Source: Flavobacterium algicola
GTDB taxonomy: Bacteria; Bacteroidota; Bacteroidia; Flavobacteriales; Flavobacteriaceae
DNA: 64,000 nt
Reading direction: 5' to 3'
Assembly (NCBI RefSeq): GCF_022399565.1
Contig: NZ_JAJTUT010000002.1
Coordinates: 868,001-932,000, forward strand
Part shown: one piece after another, positions 52,664 to 62,013 of the stretch
Numbering within the stretch: position 1 is the stretch's first letter
Layout: the number at the start of each line of letters is the position of its first letter
Notes under the pieces: model-generated
What the model saw: only the letters and a program-made list of their open reading frames with translations
The model's database searches: none
Told to the model about the DNA's origin: nothing
Position numbers and translations under genes: made by a program

Positions 52664-52781
52664 ATCATTTTATTATTTAATAGCATTAGCGCAACAAAAT
52701 TTTAGATCGGAAAAATCGGGAGATTAATTCATTGTAAACTTAACTCAAAAATCAAATTTATATTCTTGAGATAAACTCTTC

Positions 52782-52848
52782 TTAAGCCAAAATTAAGAAT
52801 ACTATAGAGAGAGAATACGCTATTACTTATCGTAATAACATATTTTTG
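52782..52848 (+). promoter_or_regulatory. TTAAG box and promoter upstream of the LTA-synthase-like gene
   Basis: TTAAG at 52782-52786 and 52793-52797 are spaced by exactly 11 bp. TATTTTTG (52841-52848), fitting TAnnTTTG, follows 43 bp later and lies 17 bp before the ATG. The same repeat occurs at the metal-efflux promoter. Confidence 0.5.
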
Positions 52849-52865
52849 CTTAAAATTATATTGAT

Positions 52866-54959
52866 ATGACATTAATAAAAAAGTTATCACCGTTTTATAA
52901 TCTTACCATTTTTTATATTTTGGTTAGTTTCATTTCAAGAGTAGTATTGCTTTTTCACCCCATTACACAATTGTCATTTCGAGCAAGTAATTTATTTAAC
53001 ATTTTTATTTTTGGGTTACTTTCAGATATTGCAGTGTTTTTGATAGCAGGCAGTATATTATGGCTGTATTTAATTTTTATTTCGAATACAAAATATTTAA
53101 AACCATACGGTCACATTATATTAGCAATTCTTGTCGCAATATTTTTATATATTCTTTCTGGTACTTCTATACTTCACGAATATGGTGGAGCGTTACCTCA
53201 AATAGGATTAATCTTTGTTGGCCTAAAAATATTATTCTTTGGATTACTGCTTTTTTTTCCAAAGCACCGAGATAGGATCAGATTAGCGTTGTTTAGTTTT
53301 GTCATGTTCCTATATGTACTCTTCATTTTTCAGAATGCTATAAGTGAATATTTTTTCTGGAATGAATTTGGAGTTAGATACAACTTTATAGCGGTAAATT
53401 ATTTGGTTTACACAAACGAGGTGATAGGTAATATAATGGAATCCTATCCTGTAATTCCACTTTTTACAGCTCTCTTTTTAGTTGCGGGAATAGTAACTTA
53501 TTTCTTAGTGAAATTTTCTAGAAATTATATTGAAAGTATCCCCAACTTTAAAGAAAAAATTAAAATATCGACAGTATACATTGTCTTGATTGGGCTTTCA
53601 TTAATCGCAGTTCCCACGCTAGCGAAGGTCGAAAATTCGGGTAATATTTTTGTCAATGAATTGCAGTCAAATGGACTCTATAAGTTTTATTCAGCTTTCA
53701 TGAATAGTGAATTGGATTACTTCAAATTCTACAAAACACTGCCAGAAAAACAAGCATATGCTCAACTAAAGCAACAAATTCCTGGTATTGCAACTCAATC
53801 TACTTCAAGAGATATTAAAGGAGCTAATGTCGAATTACATAAAAATGTAATTTTAATAACTATCGAAAGCTATAGTGCTGACTTTTTGGAAATTTATGGA
53901 AATGATAAAAAGCTCACACCATTTATCGATAGCTTAGCAAAGGAAAGTCTGTTATTTACAAACTTTTATGCTTCCGGGAATCGAACTGTAAGAGGTCTAG
54001 AGGCAGTGACTCTATGCTTGCCTCCTACTGCGGGTGAAAGTGTTGTAAAAAGGAAAGACAATAAAAATAAATTTACGACTGCTAGCGTATTTAAGCAAAA
54101 GGATTATAATGTTAAATATCTATATGGGGGTGATGCCTTCTTTGATAATATGGAAGACTTTTTCTCTAGAAACGGCTATGATATTGTCGACAAAAAAACA
54201 TTCACCCCCGATGAAATTACATTTTCAAATGTTTGGGGAGTTTGTGATGAGGATATGTATAATAAAGCTATAAAGGTTATGAACGCTGAAGCAAAAGAAA
54301 ATAAGCCATTCTTTAATCATATAATGACTGTAAGTAACCACAGACCTTTTACATATCCAAATGATAAAATAGATATACCGGGAGATGCAAAATCAAGGGA
54401 TGGTGGTGTAAAGTACACGGACTATGCTTTGAAAAAATTCTTTGAAATGGCAAAAGAACAGCCTTGGTTCACTAATACTGTCTTCGTAATATTAGCAGAT
54501 CATTGTGCATCAAGCGCTGGAAAAATAGAACTACCATTAGACAAATACCGTATTCCTGCCATGATATACAGTCCTGGATTTATTCTGCCGCAGCAGTATA
54601 ACAAACTGATGTCGCAGATAGATATAATGCCTACCGTTTTTGGTCTTTTAAATTTTAATTATCAATCAAAATTCTTCGGGCAAGATGTATTGAATCTCAA
54701 TTATAAACCCAGAGCTCTAATTGCTACTTACCAAGATCTAGGTTTGATCAAGGACAATGTTTTGACAATATTATCACCCAAGCAATCATATAAACAATAT
54801 CAATTGACATTAATACCAGAGTCGGGTTTAGAAAGCAACTTTCAAATTCATTATAACGAAAAACTTTTATCAAAAGAACGACCTGATCTCGTTGATGAAA
54901 CCATTTCATATTATCAAACCGCTTCTGATATGTTGAAGAAAAAACTATATAATAAATAA
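52866..54959 (+). CDS. LTA-synthase-like phosphoglycerol/phosphoethanolamine transferase
   Basis: This 697-residue inner-membrane protein has about five N-terminal helices (to about 250) and a periplasmic sulfatase-fold domain. The metal site has Glu334 in ITIESYSADF, the catalytic Thr374 in GNRTVRG, and the DH pair in FVILADHCASS. In Gram-positives this family polymerises lipoteichoic acid; Gram-negative members modify glycans or lipids with phosphoglycerol or phosphoethanolamine. The real substrate here is unknown. It is divergent from the thioredoxin-ApbE operon. A paralogue is at 58964. Confidence 0.85.
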   Translation: MTLIKKLSPFYNLTIFYILVSFISRVVLLFHPITQLSFRASNLFNIFIFGLLSDIAVFLIAGSILWLYLIFISNTKYLKPYGHIILAILVAIFLYILSGTSILHEYGGALPQIGLIFVGLKILFFGLLLFFPKHRDRIRLALFSFVMFLYVLFIFQNAISEYFFWNEFGVRYNFIAVNYLVYTNEVIGNIMESYPVIPLFTALFLVAGIVTYFLVKFSRNYIESIPNFKEKIKISTVYIVLIGLSLIAVPTLAKVENSGNIFVNELQSNGLYKFYSAFMNSELDYFKFYKTLPEKQAYAQLKQQIPGIATQSTSRDIKGANVELHKNVILITIESYSADFLEIYGNDKKLTPFIDSLAKESLLFTNFYASGNRTVRGLEAVTLCLPPTAGESVVKRKDNKNKFTTASVFKQKDYNVKYLYGGDAFFDNMEDFFSRNGYDIVDKKTFTPDEITFSNVWGVCDEDMYNKAIKVMNAEAKENKPFFNHIMTVSNHRPFTYPNDKIDIPGDAKSRDGGVKYTDYALKKFFEMAKEQPWFTNTVFVILADHCASSAGKIELPLDKYRIPAMIYSPGFILPQQYNKLMSQIDIMPTVFGLLNFNYQSKFFGQDVLNLNYKPRALIATYQDLGLIKDNVLTILSPKQSYKQYQLTLIPESGLESNFQIHYNEKLLSKERPDLVDETISYYQTASDMLKKKLYNK

Positions 54960-55138
54960 TTTCACATCATTCTGTAAGGCTATTCTAAGAACGAAAAGTA
55001 GTTTTTTACTTATCATAATGTTTTGACCAACAACAACATTACTTTCCATAATTGTCGACAATTAAATTTTAAAATACAAACACGATTGCTGTAGTTACAA
55101 ATAGCTAAAATCAAGTATAGATTAAAAGCATAGGACAT

Positions 55139-55172
55139 AAAAAAACCTCAATCAAGAGATTGAGGTTTTTAT
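55139..55172 (-). terminator. Terminator of the thrS-infC-rpmI-rplT operon
   Basis: A perfect 12-bp stem (AAAAACCTCAAT with ATTGAGGTTTTT) has a 6-nt loop and T-rich ends on both strands. It is likely bidirectional and lies 38 bp after the rplT stop. Confidence 0.88.
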
Positions 55173-55209
55173 AGTAAGTAAGTAGACTTAAATTGAGTTG
55201 ATAAAACGT

Positions 55210-55554
55210 TTATTTTACTTTATTAAGTACAGCTTTGAATGCTTCAGGGTGGTTCATAGCCAAATCTGCAAGAACTTTACGGTTCAATTCGATATTGTTC
55301 TTTTTTACTTTCCCCATAAATTGTGAATATGACATTCCTTCCAATCTAGCTCCAGCGTTGATACGTTGAATCCATAATGCACGGAAATTTCTTTTGTTCA
55401 CTTTTCTATCACGGTAAGCGTAGCACATTGCTTTCTCTACCGCATTTTTAGCAACTGTCCAAACGTTTTTACGTCTTCCAAAGAAACCTTTGGCTTGCTT
55501 CATTATTTTTTTTCTTCTTGCTCTTTTAGCAACTGAATTTACCGATCTTGGCAT
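55210..55554 (-). CDS. rplT: 50S ribosomal protein L20
   Basis: This 114-residue basic 23S-binding protein is needed early in 50S assembly. Landmarks are [29 protein letters not shown] and [16 protein letters not shown]. Length is standard. It is the last gene of the thrS-infC-rpmI-rplT operon. The 179-bp gap before it contains a small hairpin (AAGTC/GACTT near 55687); whether L20 autoregulates through it is unknown. Confidence 0.99.
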   Translation of the reverse strand: MPRSVNSVAKRARRKKIMKQAKGFFGRRKNVWTVAKNAVEKAMCYAYRDRKVNKRNFRALWIQRINAGARLEGMSYSQFMGKVKKNNIELNRKVLADLAMNHPEAFKAVLNKVK

Positions 55555-55733
55555 AATTTTTATGTGTTTTTGTAGCAGGCGTCCCGAATTAAATCAAGAG
55601 AACTTAAAAGCCATACTCCAAGGTTATTTTAAATTGTTTTAACCTAAAGAATCTCTTTAGTCAAATGTCGAAATCTATACTATCATAAAGTCCAATAGAC
55701 TTCAAAATTTTAAGATTTCTAACGTTTAACTTA

Positions 55734-55931
55734 TTAGATAATTCTTAATTGTTGTTTGATACTTTTCATATCTGTTTTGTGAACTAACGCTGAGTGTGTC
55801 AAAGCTAATTTACGTTTTTTAGATTTTTTAGTCAAGATGTGACTTTTAAAAGCATGCTTTCTTTTAATCTTTCCAGAACCAGTAACTTTAAAACGTTTCT
55901 TGGCGCTAGATTTGGTTTTCATTTTAGGCAT
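55734..55931 (-). CDS. rpmI: 50S ribosomal protein L35
   Basis: This 65-residue basic protein begins [20 protein letters not shown] and contains [14 protein letters not shown], both hallmarks of L35. It lies between infC (115-bp gap) and rplT (179-bp gap), the usual order. Confidence 0.99.
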   Translation of the reverse strand: MPKMKTKSSAKKRFKVTGSGKIKRKHAFKSHILTKKSKKRKLALTHSALVHKTDMKSIKQQLRII

Positions 55932-56046
55932 TTTTTCCTAGTATTTTAATTTATTCCTACTTACTTATCTTTTCAATCTTAATGTTACATCGTCTCATGT
56001 TTTAATTTCAATTACTACATTTCGACTTTATAACTTTATGACGTAT

Positions 56047-56604
56047 TTATTTTTTCTTTTTAGGAGCAATGAACATAATCATTCTCTTTCCTTCAAGAAC
56101 TGGCATCGCTTCTACTTTACCGAATTCTTCCAAATCTGTAGCTAATCTCAATAATAAGATCTGACCTTGATCCTTATAAATAATCGAACGTCCTTTAAAG
56201 AATACAAATGCTTTTAACTTAGAACCTTCTTTTAAGAATTTCTCAGCATTCTTTCTTTTAAACTCGTAATCATGCTCATCAGTTTGAGGACCAAAACGAA
56301 TTTCTTTTACAGTAACCTGAGTCGATTTTGCTTTTAAGACCTTATCACGTTTCTTTTGTTCGTAAACAAATTTTTTGTAATCCATAATCTTGCAAACCGG
56401 TGGCTCTGCATTTGGAGAAATTTCAACTAAATCCAATTCAAATTGGTCAGCTAATCTCAATGCTTCCGCTAGTTTAAAAACTCCTGGCTCTATATTTTCA
56501 CCAACAAGTCTCACTTCTTGCAACCCACGAATATGTTGATTTATTCTGTGAGCATCCTTCTTTTCTACGCGAGGTTGGTAACCTCTATTGCTTCTTATTG
56601 CTAT
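56047..56604 (-). CDS. infC: Translation initiation factor IF-3, apparent AUA start
   Basis: This 185-residue factor checks start-codon pairing on the 30S subunit. The N-domain opens [20 protein letters not shown], followed by [32 protein letters not shown] and the C-domain [18 protein letters not shown]. No ATG or GTG exists in frame between the thrS stop and the conserved N-terminus; a TTG at 56523 would delete 27 conserved residues. Homology places the start at ATA (56604), 16 bp after the thrS stop. Rare start codons (AUU, AUC, AUA) are known for infC and permit autoregulation. Confidence 0.9.
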   Translation of the reverse strand: MAIRSNRGYQPRVEKKDAHRINQHIRGLQEVRLVGENIEPGVFKLAEALRLADQFELDLVEISPNAEPPVCKIMDYKKFVYEQKKRDKVLKAKSTQVTVKEIRFGPQTDEHDYEFKRKNAEKFLKEGSKLKAFVFFKGRSIIYKDQGQILLLRLATDLEEFGKVEAMPVLEGKRMIMFIAPKKKK

Positions 56605-56620
56605 GGCTTTATAATTTAAG

Positions 56621-58567
56621 TTAAACTGTAAATGTTTTTAATGTCTTTTTTATTTCCTCGTCAACAATAGCAGCAAAATCTTCTATTGTTATCGTGATAT
56701 TTCCTTTTCCTTCTTGACCATGACGACGGATCGAAATTGTACCGTTTTTCTCCTCTTCCTCACCTACAATCAGCATAAAAGGAATCTTTTGCATCTCTGC
56801 ATCCCTAATTTTCTTACCAATTGTCTCATTTCTGTTATCAATCTGGGCGCGAATTTCGTGATTTTCTAGCAAATCTAAAACTTTTTTGGCATATATTTCA
56901 TATTTCTCACTCAAAGACAAGATAATAGCCTGTTCTGGCATCAACCATAGTGGGAAATTTCCTGCTGTGTGTTCTAATAAGATAGCAATGAAACGTTCCA
57001 TAGAGCCAAATGGAGCTCTGTGAATCATTACAGGTCTGTGCAATTCATTGTCAGAACCTTTGTAAGTTAATTCAAAACGTTCTGGTAAATTGTAATCTAC
57101 TTGAATCGTTCCTAATTGCCATTGTCTACCCAAAGCATCCTTAACCATGAAATCCAATTTAGGACCGTAGAAAGCTGCTTCACCATATTCTACGACTGTT
57201 TTCAAACCTTTGTCTGCAGCTGCATTAATGATTGCGTTTTCGGCTTTTTCCCAATTTTCGTCAGAACCAATATACTTTTCTCTATTTTCTTTGTCTCTTA
57301 ATGAAATTTGAGCTGTAAAGTCTTCAAAACCTAAAGATCCAAACACATAAAGTACTAAGTCAATAACTTTCTTAAATTCGCCATCTAATTGCTCAGGCGT
57401 ACAAAAGATATGGGCATCATCCTGAGTAAACCCGCGTACACGTGTCAAACCATGAAGCTCTCCACTTTGCTCGTAACGGTAAACTGTTCCAAATTCAGCA
57501 TAACGTTTTGGTAAATCTTTATAAGACCAAGGACGTACGTTATAAATCTCACAGTGATGCGGGCAGTTCATCGGCTTCAACAAAAACTCTTCACCTTCAT
57601 GAGGAGTGCTAATTGGCTGAAAACTATCTGCTCCATATTTTGCATAATGTCCCGAAGTTACATATAACTCCTTTTGACCAATATGCGGAGTAGCTACTTG
57701 CTCATAACCTGCTTTTTTCTGTGCTTTCTTTAAAAATTGCTCTAAGCGCTCTTTCAAGGCAGCGCCTTTTGGCAACCATAATGGTAAACCAGCTCCTACC
57801 TTTTGCGAAAAAGCAAATAATTCTAATTCTTTACCTAGCTTTCTATGATCTCTGCGCTTAGCTTCTTCTAGCAAAGCAAGATATTCTGTTAAATCTTTTT
57901 GTTTAGGAAACGATGTACCATAAACACGAGTTAACTGTTTGTTTTTCTCATCACCACGCCAGTAAGCACCAGCAACACTCATTACTTTCATCGCTTTGAT
58001 AATTCCAGTATTTGGAATATGACCTCCACGACACAAATCGGTAAAAGTATCATGATCACAAAACGTAATAGTACCATCTTCAAGATTAGTAATCATCTCT
58101 GTTTTGTAGACGTTGTCTTTGTACAATTTTAAAGCTTCTGCTTTCGTTACAGGACGTAATTTAAATTCATGTTTGCCTCTTGAAATTTCAAGTACACGAT
58201 CTTCAATTTTCTTAAAATCAGCTTCAGTAATTTTATGATCTTCAAAATCAACATCATAGTAGAAACCATTAGCAATTGCAGGCCCTAATGTCAATTTAAT
58301 TCCTGGGTACATTTCCTCTAGGACTTGTGCCATCACGTGAGAAGTAGAATGCCAAAAAGCTTTCTTCCCACCTTCATCATTCCAGGTATAAAGAACAAGA
58401 CTTCCGTCAGTGGTCAAAGGAGTTGCGGTCTCAATGGTAGTACCATTAAATGATGCCGAAATTACATTTCGAGCAAAACCTTCGCTAATACTTTTAGCTA
58501 CATCCATAGGAGTCACGTTTTCCGCGTACTCTCTAACTGACCCATCGGGTAAAGTAATCTTAATCAT
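56621..58567 (-). CDS. thrS: Threonyl-tRNA synthetase
   Basis: This 648-residue class II synthetase has a TGS domain (1-60, [11 protein letters not shown]), the editing domain (about 70-240: [27 protein letters not shown]), the catalytic core with zinc-binding [10 protein letters not shown], motif 2 [25 protein letters not shown] and motif 3 ([15 protein letters not shown]), and an anticodon-binding domain from about 540. It heads the thrS-infC-rpmI-rplT operon and has a clear promoter. Confidence 0.99.
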   Translation of the reverse strand: MIKITLPDGSVREYAENVTPMDVAKSISEGFARNVISASFNGTTIETATPLTTDGSLVLYTWNDEGGKKAFWHSTSHVMAQVLEEMYPGIKLTLGPAIANGFYYDVDFEDHKITEADFKKIEDRVLEISRGKHEFKLRPVTKAEALKLYKDNVYKTEMITNLEDGTITFCDHDTFTDLCRGGHIPNTGIIKAMKVMSVAGAYWRGDEKNKQLTRVYGTSFPKQKDLTEYLALLEEAKRRDHRKLGKELELFAFSQKVGAGLPLWLPKGAALKERLEQFLKKAQKKAGYEQVATPHIGQKELYVTSGHYAKYGADSFQPISTPHEGEEFLLKPMNCPHHCEIYNVRPWSYKDLPKRYAEFGTVYRYEQSGELHGLTRVRGFTQDDAHIFCTPEQLDGEFKKVIDLVLYVFGSLGFEDFTAQISLRDKENREKYIGSDENWEKAENAIINAAADKGLKTVVEYGEAAFYGPKLDFMVKDALGRQWQLGTIQVDYNLPERFELTYKGSDNELHRPVMIHRAPFGSMERFIAILLEHTAGNFPLWLMPEQAIILSLSEKYEIYAKKVLDLLENHEIRAQIDNRNETIGKKIRDAEMQKIPFMLIVGEEEEKNGTISIRRHGQEGKGNITITIEDFAAIVDEEIKKTLKTFTV

Positions 58568-58588
58568 TGTTTATTAAATTTAAGACTG

Positions 58589-58619
58589 CAAATATATGGC
58601 ATTACAAAAATACATACAA
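58589..58619 (-). promoter_or_regulatory. Promoter of the thrS operon
   Basis: On the minus strand TTG (58619-58617), a 20-bp spacer and TATATTTG (58596-58589) lie 21 bp before the ATG, matching the flavobacterial consensus. Confidence 0.78.
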
Positions 58620-58789
58620 TATATATCACCGTTAGTTTTAGTGATTTGTAAAACTTTACAGTAAATTATAATTAAATCAAAAAATAGCAGCTCAATTGCA
58701 ATAAATACTGCAGTTGCAATACTACATTAAACCGTTGTCTTATTAATATAATTCTAAGGAGCAGCAAGCTCTGAGATACAGATACAACT

Positions 58790-58858
58790 TGTCCCGCTAT
58801 ACACTTTATCTTTGCTTTTTTAAAGAAAAAAAGCAAAGGATATCGCTTCTATCGGGGC
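58790..58858. repeat. Two-armed element with central palindrome (copy B)
   Basis: CTTGTCCCGCTATAC and GCTTCTATCGGGGC flank an inverted repeat CTTTGCTTTTTT/AAAAAAGCAAAG. The arms resemble those of copy A (37985-38079), while the palindrome differs. It lies in the thrS upstream gap. Confidence 0.55.
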
Positions 58859-58963
58859 TAATAATCACGATTGCATTTCATAAGAGAAGACCGATAAAGC
58901 CGTAGTCAAATATCGGCTGCATATAATCTATGAACCAATTATTCAAACAATTAGAAAGAAAAT

Positions 58964-60898
58964 TTATCGAACAGTTTCTAATCGTTTGTCTACCACCCTA
59001 TCATAATAATCTTGAATAAAAGCTTTGCATTGCAACTCTATTGCATCCATCTCAGCATTTCTATTTTTGATCAAATTATTTTTTAAAGCGGTGTCTTCTT
59101 TATGATAAAATCCTAATGATTTTGTGCCATCAAACGTGCAAATATAATTCCCTTTTGAAAATTGATAAATATTCCCTGTGGAATTCATTACAAATGGTTC
59201 GGTAGTTTTCTTGTCAATTAAACTTCTCCCCCAACTTCTAAAAGGTTTCTCATACCCAATCATATCCAATATCGTTGGATAAATATCGATTTGCTGTGCA
59301 AAATCTGTATCAACACCAACATACTTACTCCCTGGTTGATAAATCAAAATAGGAACAGCATAACGATTTATTGGTTTTTTAAATTCATCGTAATAAATTT
59401 GATTACAATGATCAGCGACCATAACAAAAATAGTATTAGCAAACCACTCTTCTTTTTTAGCTTCCTCAAAGAAACGTTTTAAAGCATAGTCTGTATATTC
59501 TGCGCATTTATGAATTGGCACTCCACCTTCTTTAAATCGATCTTTATATTTGTCTGGAATAACATAAGGCTCATGAGACGAAACTGTGAATACAGACGCA
59601 AAAAATGGTGTTTTTCTGGTATCCAATGTCTTTTTCATAAATTGTAAAAATGGTTCATCCCAAATTCCCCAAAATCCATCAAATTGCGAATCATCATTAA
59701 ACTCTGTACGTCCGTAATAATGATCGATGCCCAGAATGTTACTAAAACCAAGAAAACCCATTGAGCCATTTGCTGCACCATGAAAAAATGAAGTATCATA
59801 ACCCTCTCCCTCAAGAACTGAAACTATCGATTCTATTTTTTGTTTTGGATAAGGTGAAGATGTAAACGCATCCTTAAACGATGGAATTCCAGACAATACA
59901 GAAGACATACCGTGAATGGATTGACGTCCGTTTGCAAAAGCATTATTAAAAATTAAACTGTGTTGAGCCAGCGAGTCTATAAAAGGTGCATGACTTTTGT
60001 AATTTGGTATGTTTACATCTTTGTTAAAAGCACCTATGTACTCTCTACCATAACTTTCTAATATAAATACAACCACATTGGGTTTTGTCTTTGGATTATT
60101 GTGATACTCTTTAATTGGTTGAATTAATTCATTGATCACTTCTGGAGTTACACCAGCGTAATCTTGCTTGATAAAAGTATTTGAGAACAATGTTCTAATA
60201 ATTGCAAATGGAGTATTCAATACAATATCAGAATGTACAATGTTTTTCACATGACGACTTGCATCGAGTAAGTTGATTGGCCTAGTAGATTTTTTAAAAT
60301 CTCCCCCACGAATACCACCAATCACTAGTGCAAAAACCACTAAGATCCCGATGATTGAAAAGCCAAAATATGGAATTAATTTGGTTGGAGTAGTAAATTT
60401 AATAGTAACTTTTTTGTACAAGTAAATCCAAAGCGCAGCACAAACAATAAATAAAAGTGGTAAATCCCAATAATCAAATATGAAGCTAAAAAGTAGTGTC
60501 TTTTTATTCGTTTCATGTTCTAATATTTGCCAAACTACAGCTGTAGTTCGCGCAAATGTATACCTGTAATACACAAAATCTACAAAATTAGTAGCGTAGG
60601 CAAATAAATTGGTAGAAAAATAAAGGTAGAATAAAAACTTTTGATATCGTTCTGTAGTGTTCTTTATAATCGGTACAATAGAGAAAAGGATAAAAAGTAT
60701 ATTTACATATAGAATTGCCGTAGTATCAAAGGCTAATCCATAATAACATAAGGATAGAAAATCTGTGATAGATTCTACTCTTAATAATTCCGAGTTGTAC
60801 AAATAGAAGAGTACACGAGAGATAAAGTAAAAAAGGTATCCTAGTGTAACTCTGTAAAATAAAATTTTATATTCGTTTAAGCGCAAGTTTTGTAGCAT
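58964..60898 (-). CDS. LTA-synthase-like sulfatase-fold phosphotransferase (Ser nucleophile)
   Basis: This 644-residue inner-membrane protein has five N-terminal helices (to about 195) and a periplasmic sulfatase-fold domain. The metal ligand Glu281 is in VVVFILESYGREY, the nucleophile position is Ser327 in NGRQSIHG (Thr in LtaS), and the metal pair is in FVMVADHCNQ. FFHGAANGSMGFLGF and SSHEPYVIP are typical of the family. It probably transfers a phosphoalkyl group to an envelope glycan or lipid; the substrate is unknown. It is not adjacent to its paralogue at 52866. Confidence 0.85.
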   Translation of the reverse strand: MLQNLRLNEYKILFYRVTLGYLFYFISRVLFYLYNSELLRVESITDFLSLCYYGLAFDTTAILYVNILFILFSIVPIIKNTTERYQKFLFYLYFSTNLFAYATNFVDFVYYRYTFARTTAVVWQILEHETNKKTLLFSFIFDYWDLPLLFIVCAALWIYLYKKVTIKFTTPTKLIPYFGFSIIGILVVFALVIGGIRGGDFKKSTRPINLLDASRHVKNIVHSDIVLNTPFAIIRTLFSNTFIKQDYAGVTPEVINELIQPIKEYHNNPKTKPNVVVFILESYGREYIGAFNKDVNIPNYKSHAPFIDSLAQHSLIFNNAFANGRQSIHGMSSVLSGIPSFKDAFTSSPYPKQKIESIVSVLEGEGYDTSFFHGAANGSMGFLGFSNILGIDHYYGRTEFNDDSQFDGFWGIWDEPFLQFMKKTLDTRKTPFFASVFTVSSHEPYVIPDKYKDRFKEGGVPIHKCAEYTDYALKRFFEEAKKEEWFANTIFVMVADHCNQIYYDEFKKPINRYAVPILIYQPGSKYVGVDTDFAQQIDIYPTILDMIGYEKPFRSWGRSLIDKKTTEPFVMNSTGNIYQFSKGNYICTFDGTKSLGFYHKEDTALKNNLIKNRNAEMDAIELQCKAFIQDYYDRVVDKRLETVR

Positions 60899-61095
60899 TC
60901 TATAATTCTGTTTTTTGAAACCTTTCTCAGCTTTCGTAATTAATAATTTTAAACCAAAATAATGGTAAACTGTTGGAAACAGTAATTTTATGATAGTATG
61001 TTATCTTGATGAAGTTCAGATAATTTCTAAAATCTCACTAATAAAAACTGTATACTCACAGAACAGTTCTCTATAATTTTCTTCTAAACCTTTAT

Positions 61096-62013
61096 TTATG
61101 AAAGTGTATTTGGACTCACACTTTCTAACTTATTTTTGCGTGTCTTTCGATGCTTGTAAATTCCATTCATCACAACCATGATAAAAATCAGTAATGCTCC
61201 CATATAAAAAGAAAAGCTCATTTTTTCTTTATCACCCAAAATAAAATAAGCCAATAGAATACCATAAACAGGTTCTAAATTGGTTGTTAGCATCACGGTA
61301 TAAGGAGATAATTGCTCCATTACTTTTACAGAAGCAGTAAAGGCATAAGCAGTACAAATTGACGATAATACTAATAACAAAGACCAATCGGTAGCGCTCA
61401 TTGTAAAAAATGCAATACTAAATTTTTGCTGTGCCAAATAATATAAACTGATAAAAAATACACCCGCTAAAAACTCATAAAAGGTAATTACAGCAGCATC
61501 TTCATTTTGAATCAACTTACCGTTAAATACCGTAAACAGCACACCTACCACAATTGAAATAAATGCGTATAACATCCCCTCAAGATAATTGACTTCTACA
61601 TTCATTATAAGACCTAAACCCAAAATGGTAACTAGCCCAAAAAAAACTTCGTAGCCAATTATTTTTCTTCCGTAGAATAAAGGCTCCATTAGAGATGCTA
61701 AAAAAGCGCCCAAAGAAAATATAGAGAGTGTTATCGAAACGTTTGAGATCTGTATAGCATGAAAGAATAATATCCAATGTATGGCTATCAATAAACCTAC
61801 TAGTACCAGTTTCAAAAATAAGCCTAGGGAAATCTTGAATGACTTCTTTTTGTAGATAATATAAAGGCCCAAAAAAGCCGAAGCCATCAACATTCTATAC
61901 CATACGATAGCACCAGACTCAATGCTTAATAAAGCACCTAATACAGCGGTAAAACCCCAAATAAATACAATAAAATGGAGTGTTACATAACTTTTAAGAC
62001 TATCGCTTTGCAT
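61096..62013 (-). CDS. EamA/DMT-family permease
   Basis: This 305-residue protein has ten membrane helices in two EamA repeats (about 8-140 and 150-290). The N-terminal VWGFTAVLGALLSIES and the second-repeat TTNLEPVYGILLAYFILGDKE are hallmarks of drug/metabolite exporters. It overlaps the lptG gene by 14 bp, implying translational coupling. The substrate (amino acid, metabolite or drug) cannot be read from sequence. Confidence 0.9.
   Translation of the reverse strand: MQSDSLKSYVTLHFIVFIWGFTAVLGALLSIESGAIVWYRMLMASAFLGLYIIYKKKSFKISLGLFLKLVLVGLLIAIHWILFFHAIQISNVSITLSIFSLGAFLASLMEPLFYGRKIIGYEVFFGLVTILGLGLIMNVEVNYLEGMLYAFISIVVGVLFTVFNGKLIQNEDAAVITFYEFLAGVFFISLYYLAQQKFSIAFFTMSATDWSLLLVLSSICTAYAFTASVKVMEQLSPYTVMLTTNLEPVYGILLAYFILGDKEKMSFSFYMGALLIFIMVVMNGIYKHRKTRKNKLESVSPNTLS

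Larger units (their letters stand above)
58568..58963. other. Non-coding gap between thrS and the LTA-synthase-like gene
   Basis: The 396 bp hold the thrS promoter at 58589-58619 and the two-armed repeat (copy B) at 58790-58858. No gene was seen in the remaining AT-rich DNA. Confidence 0.6.
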
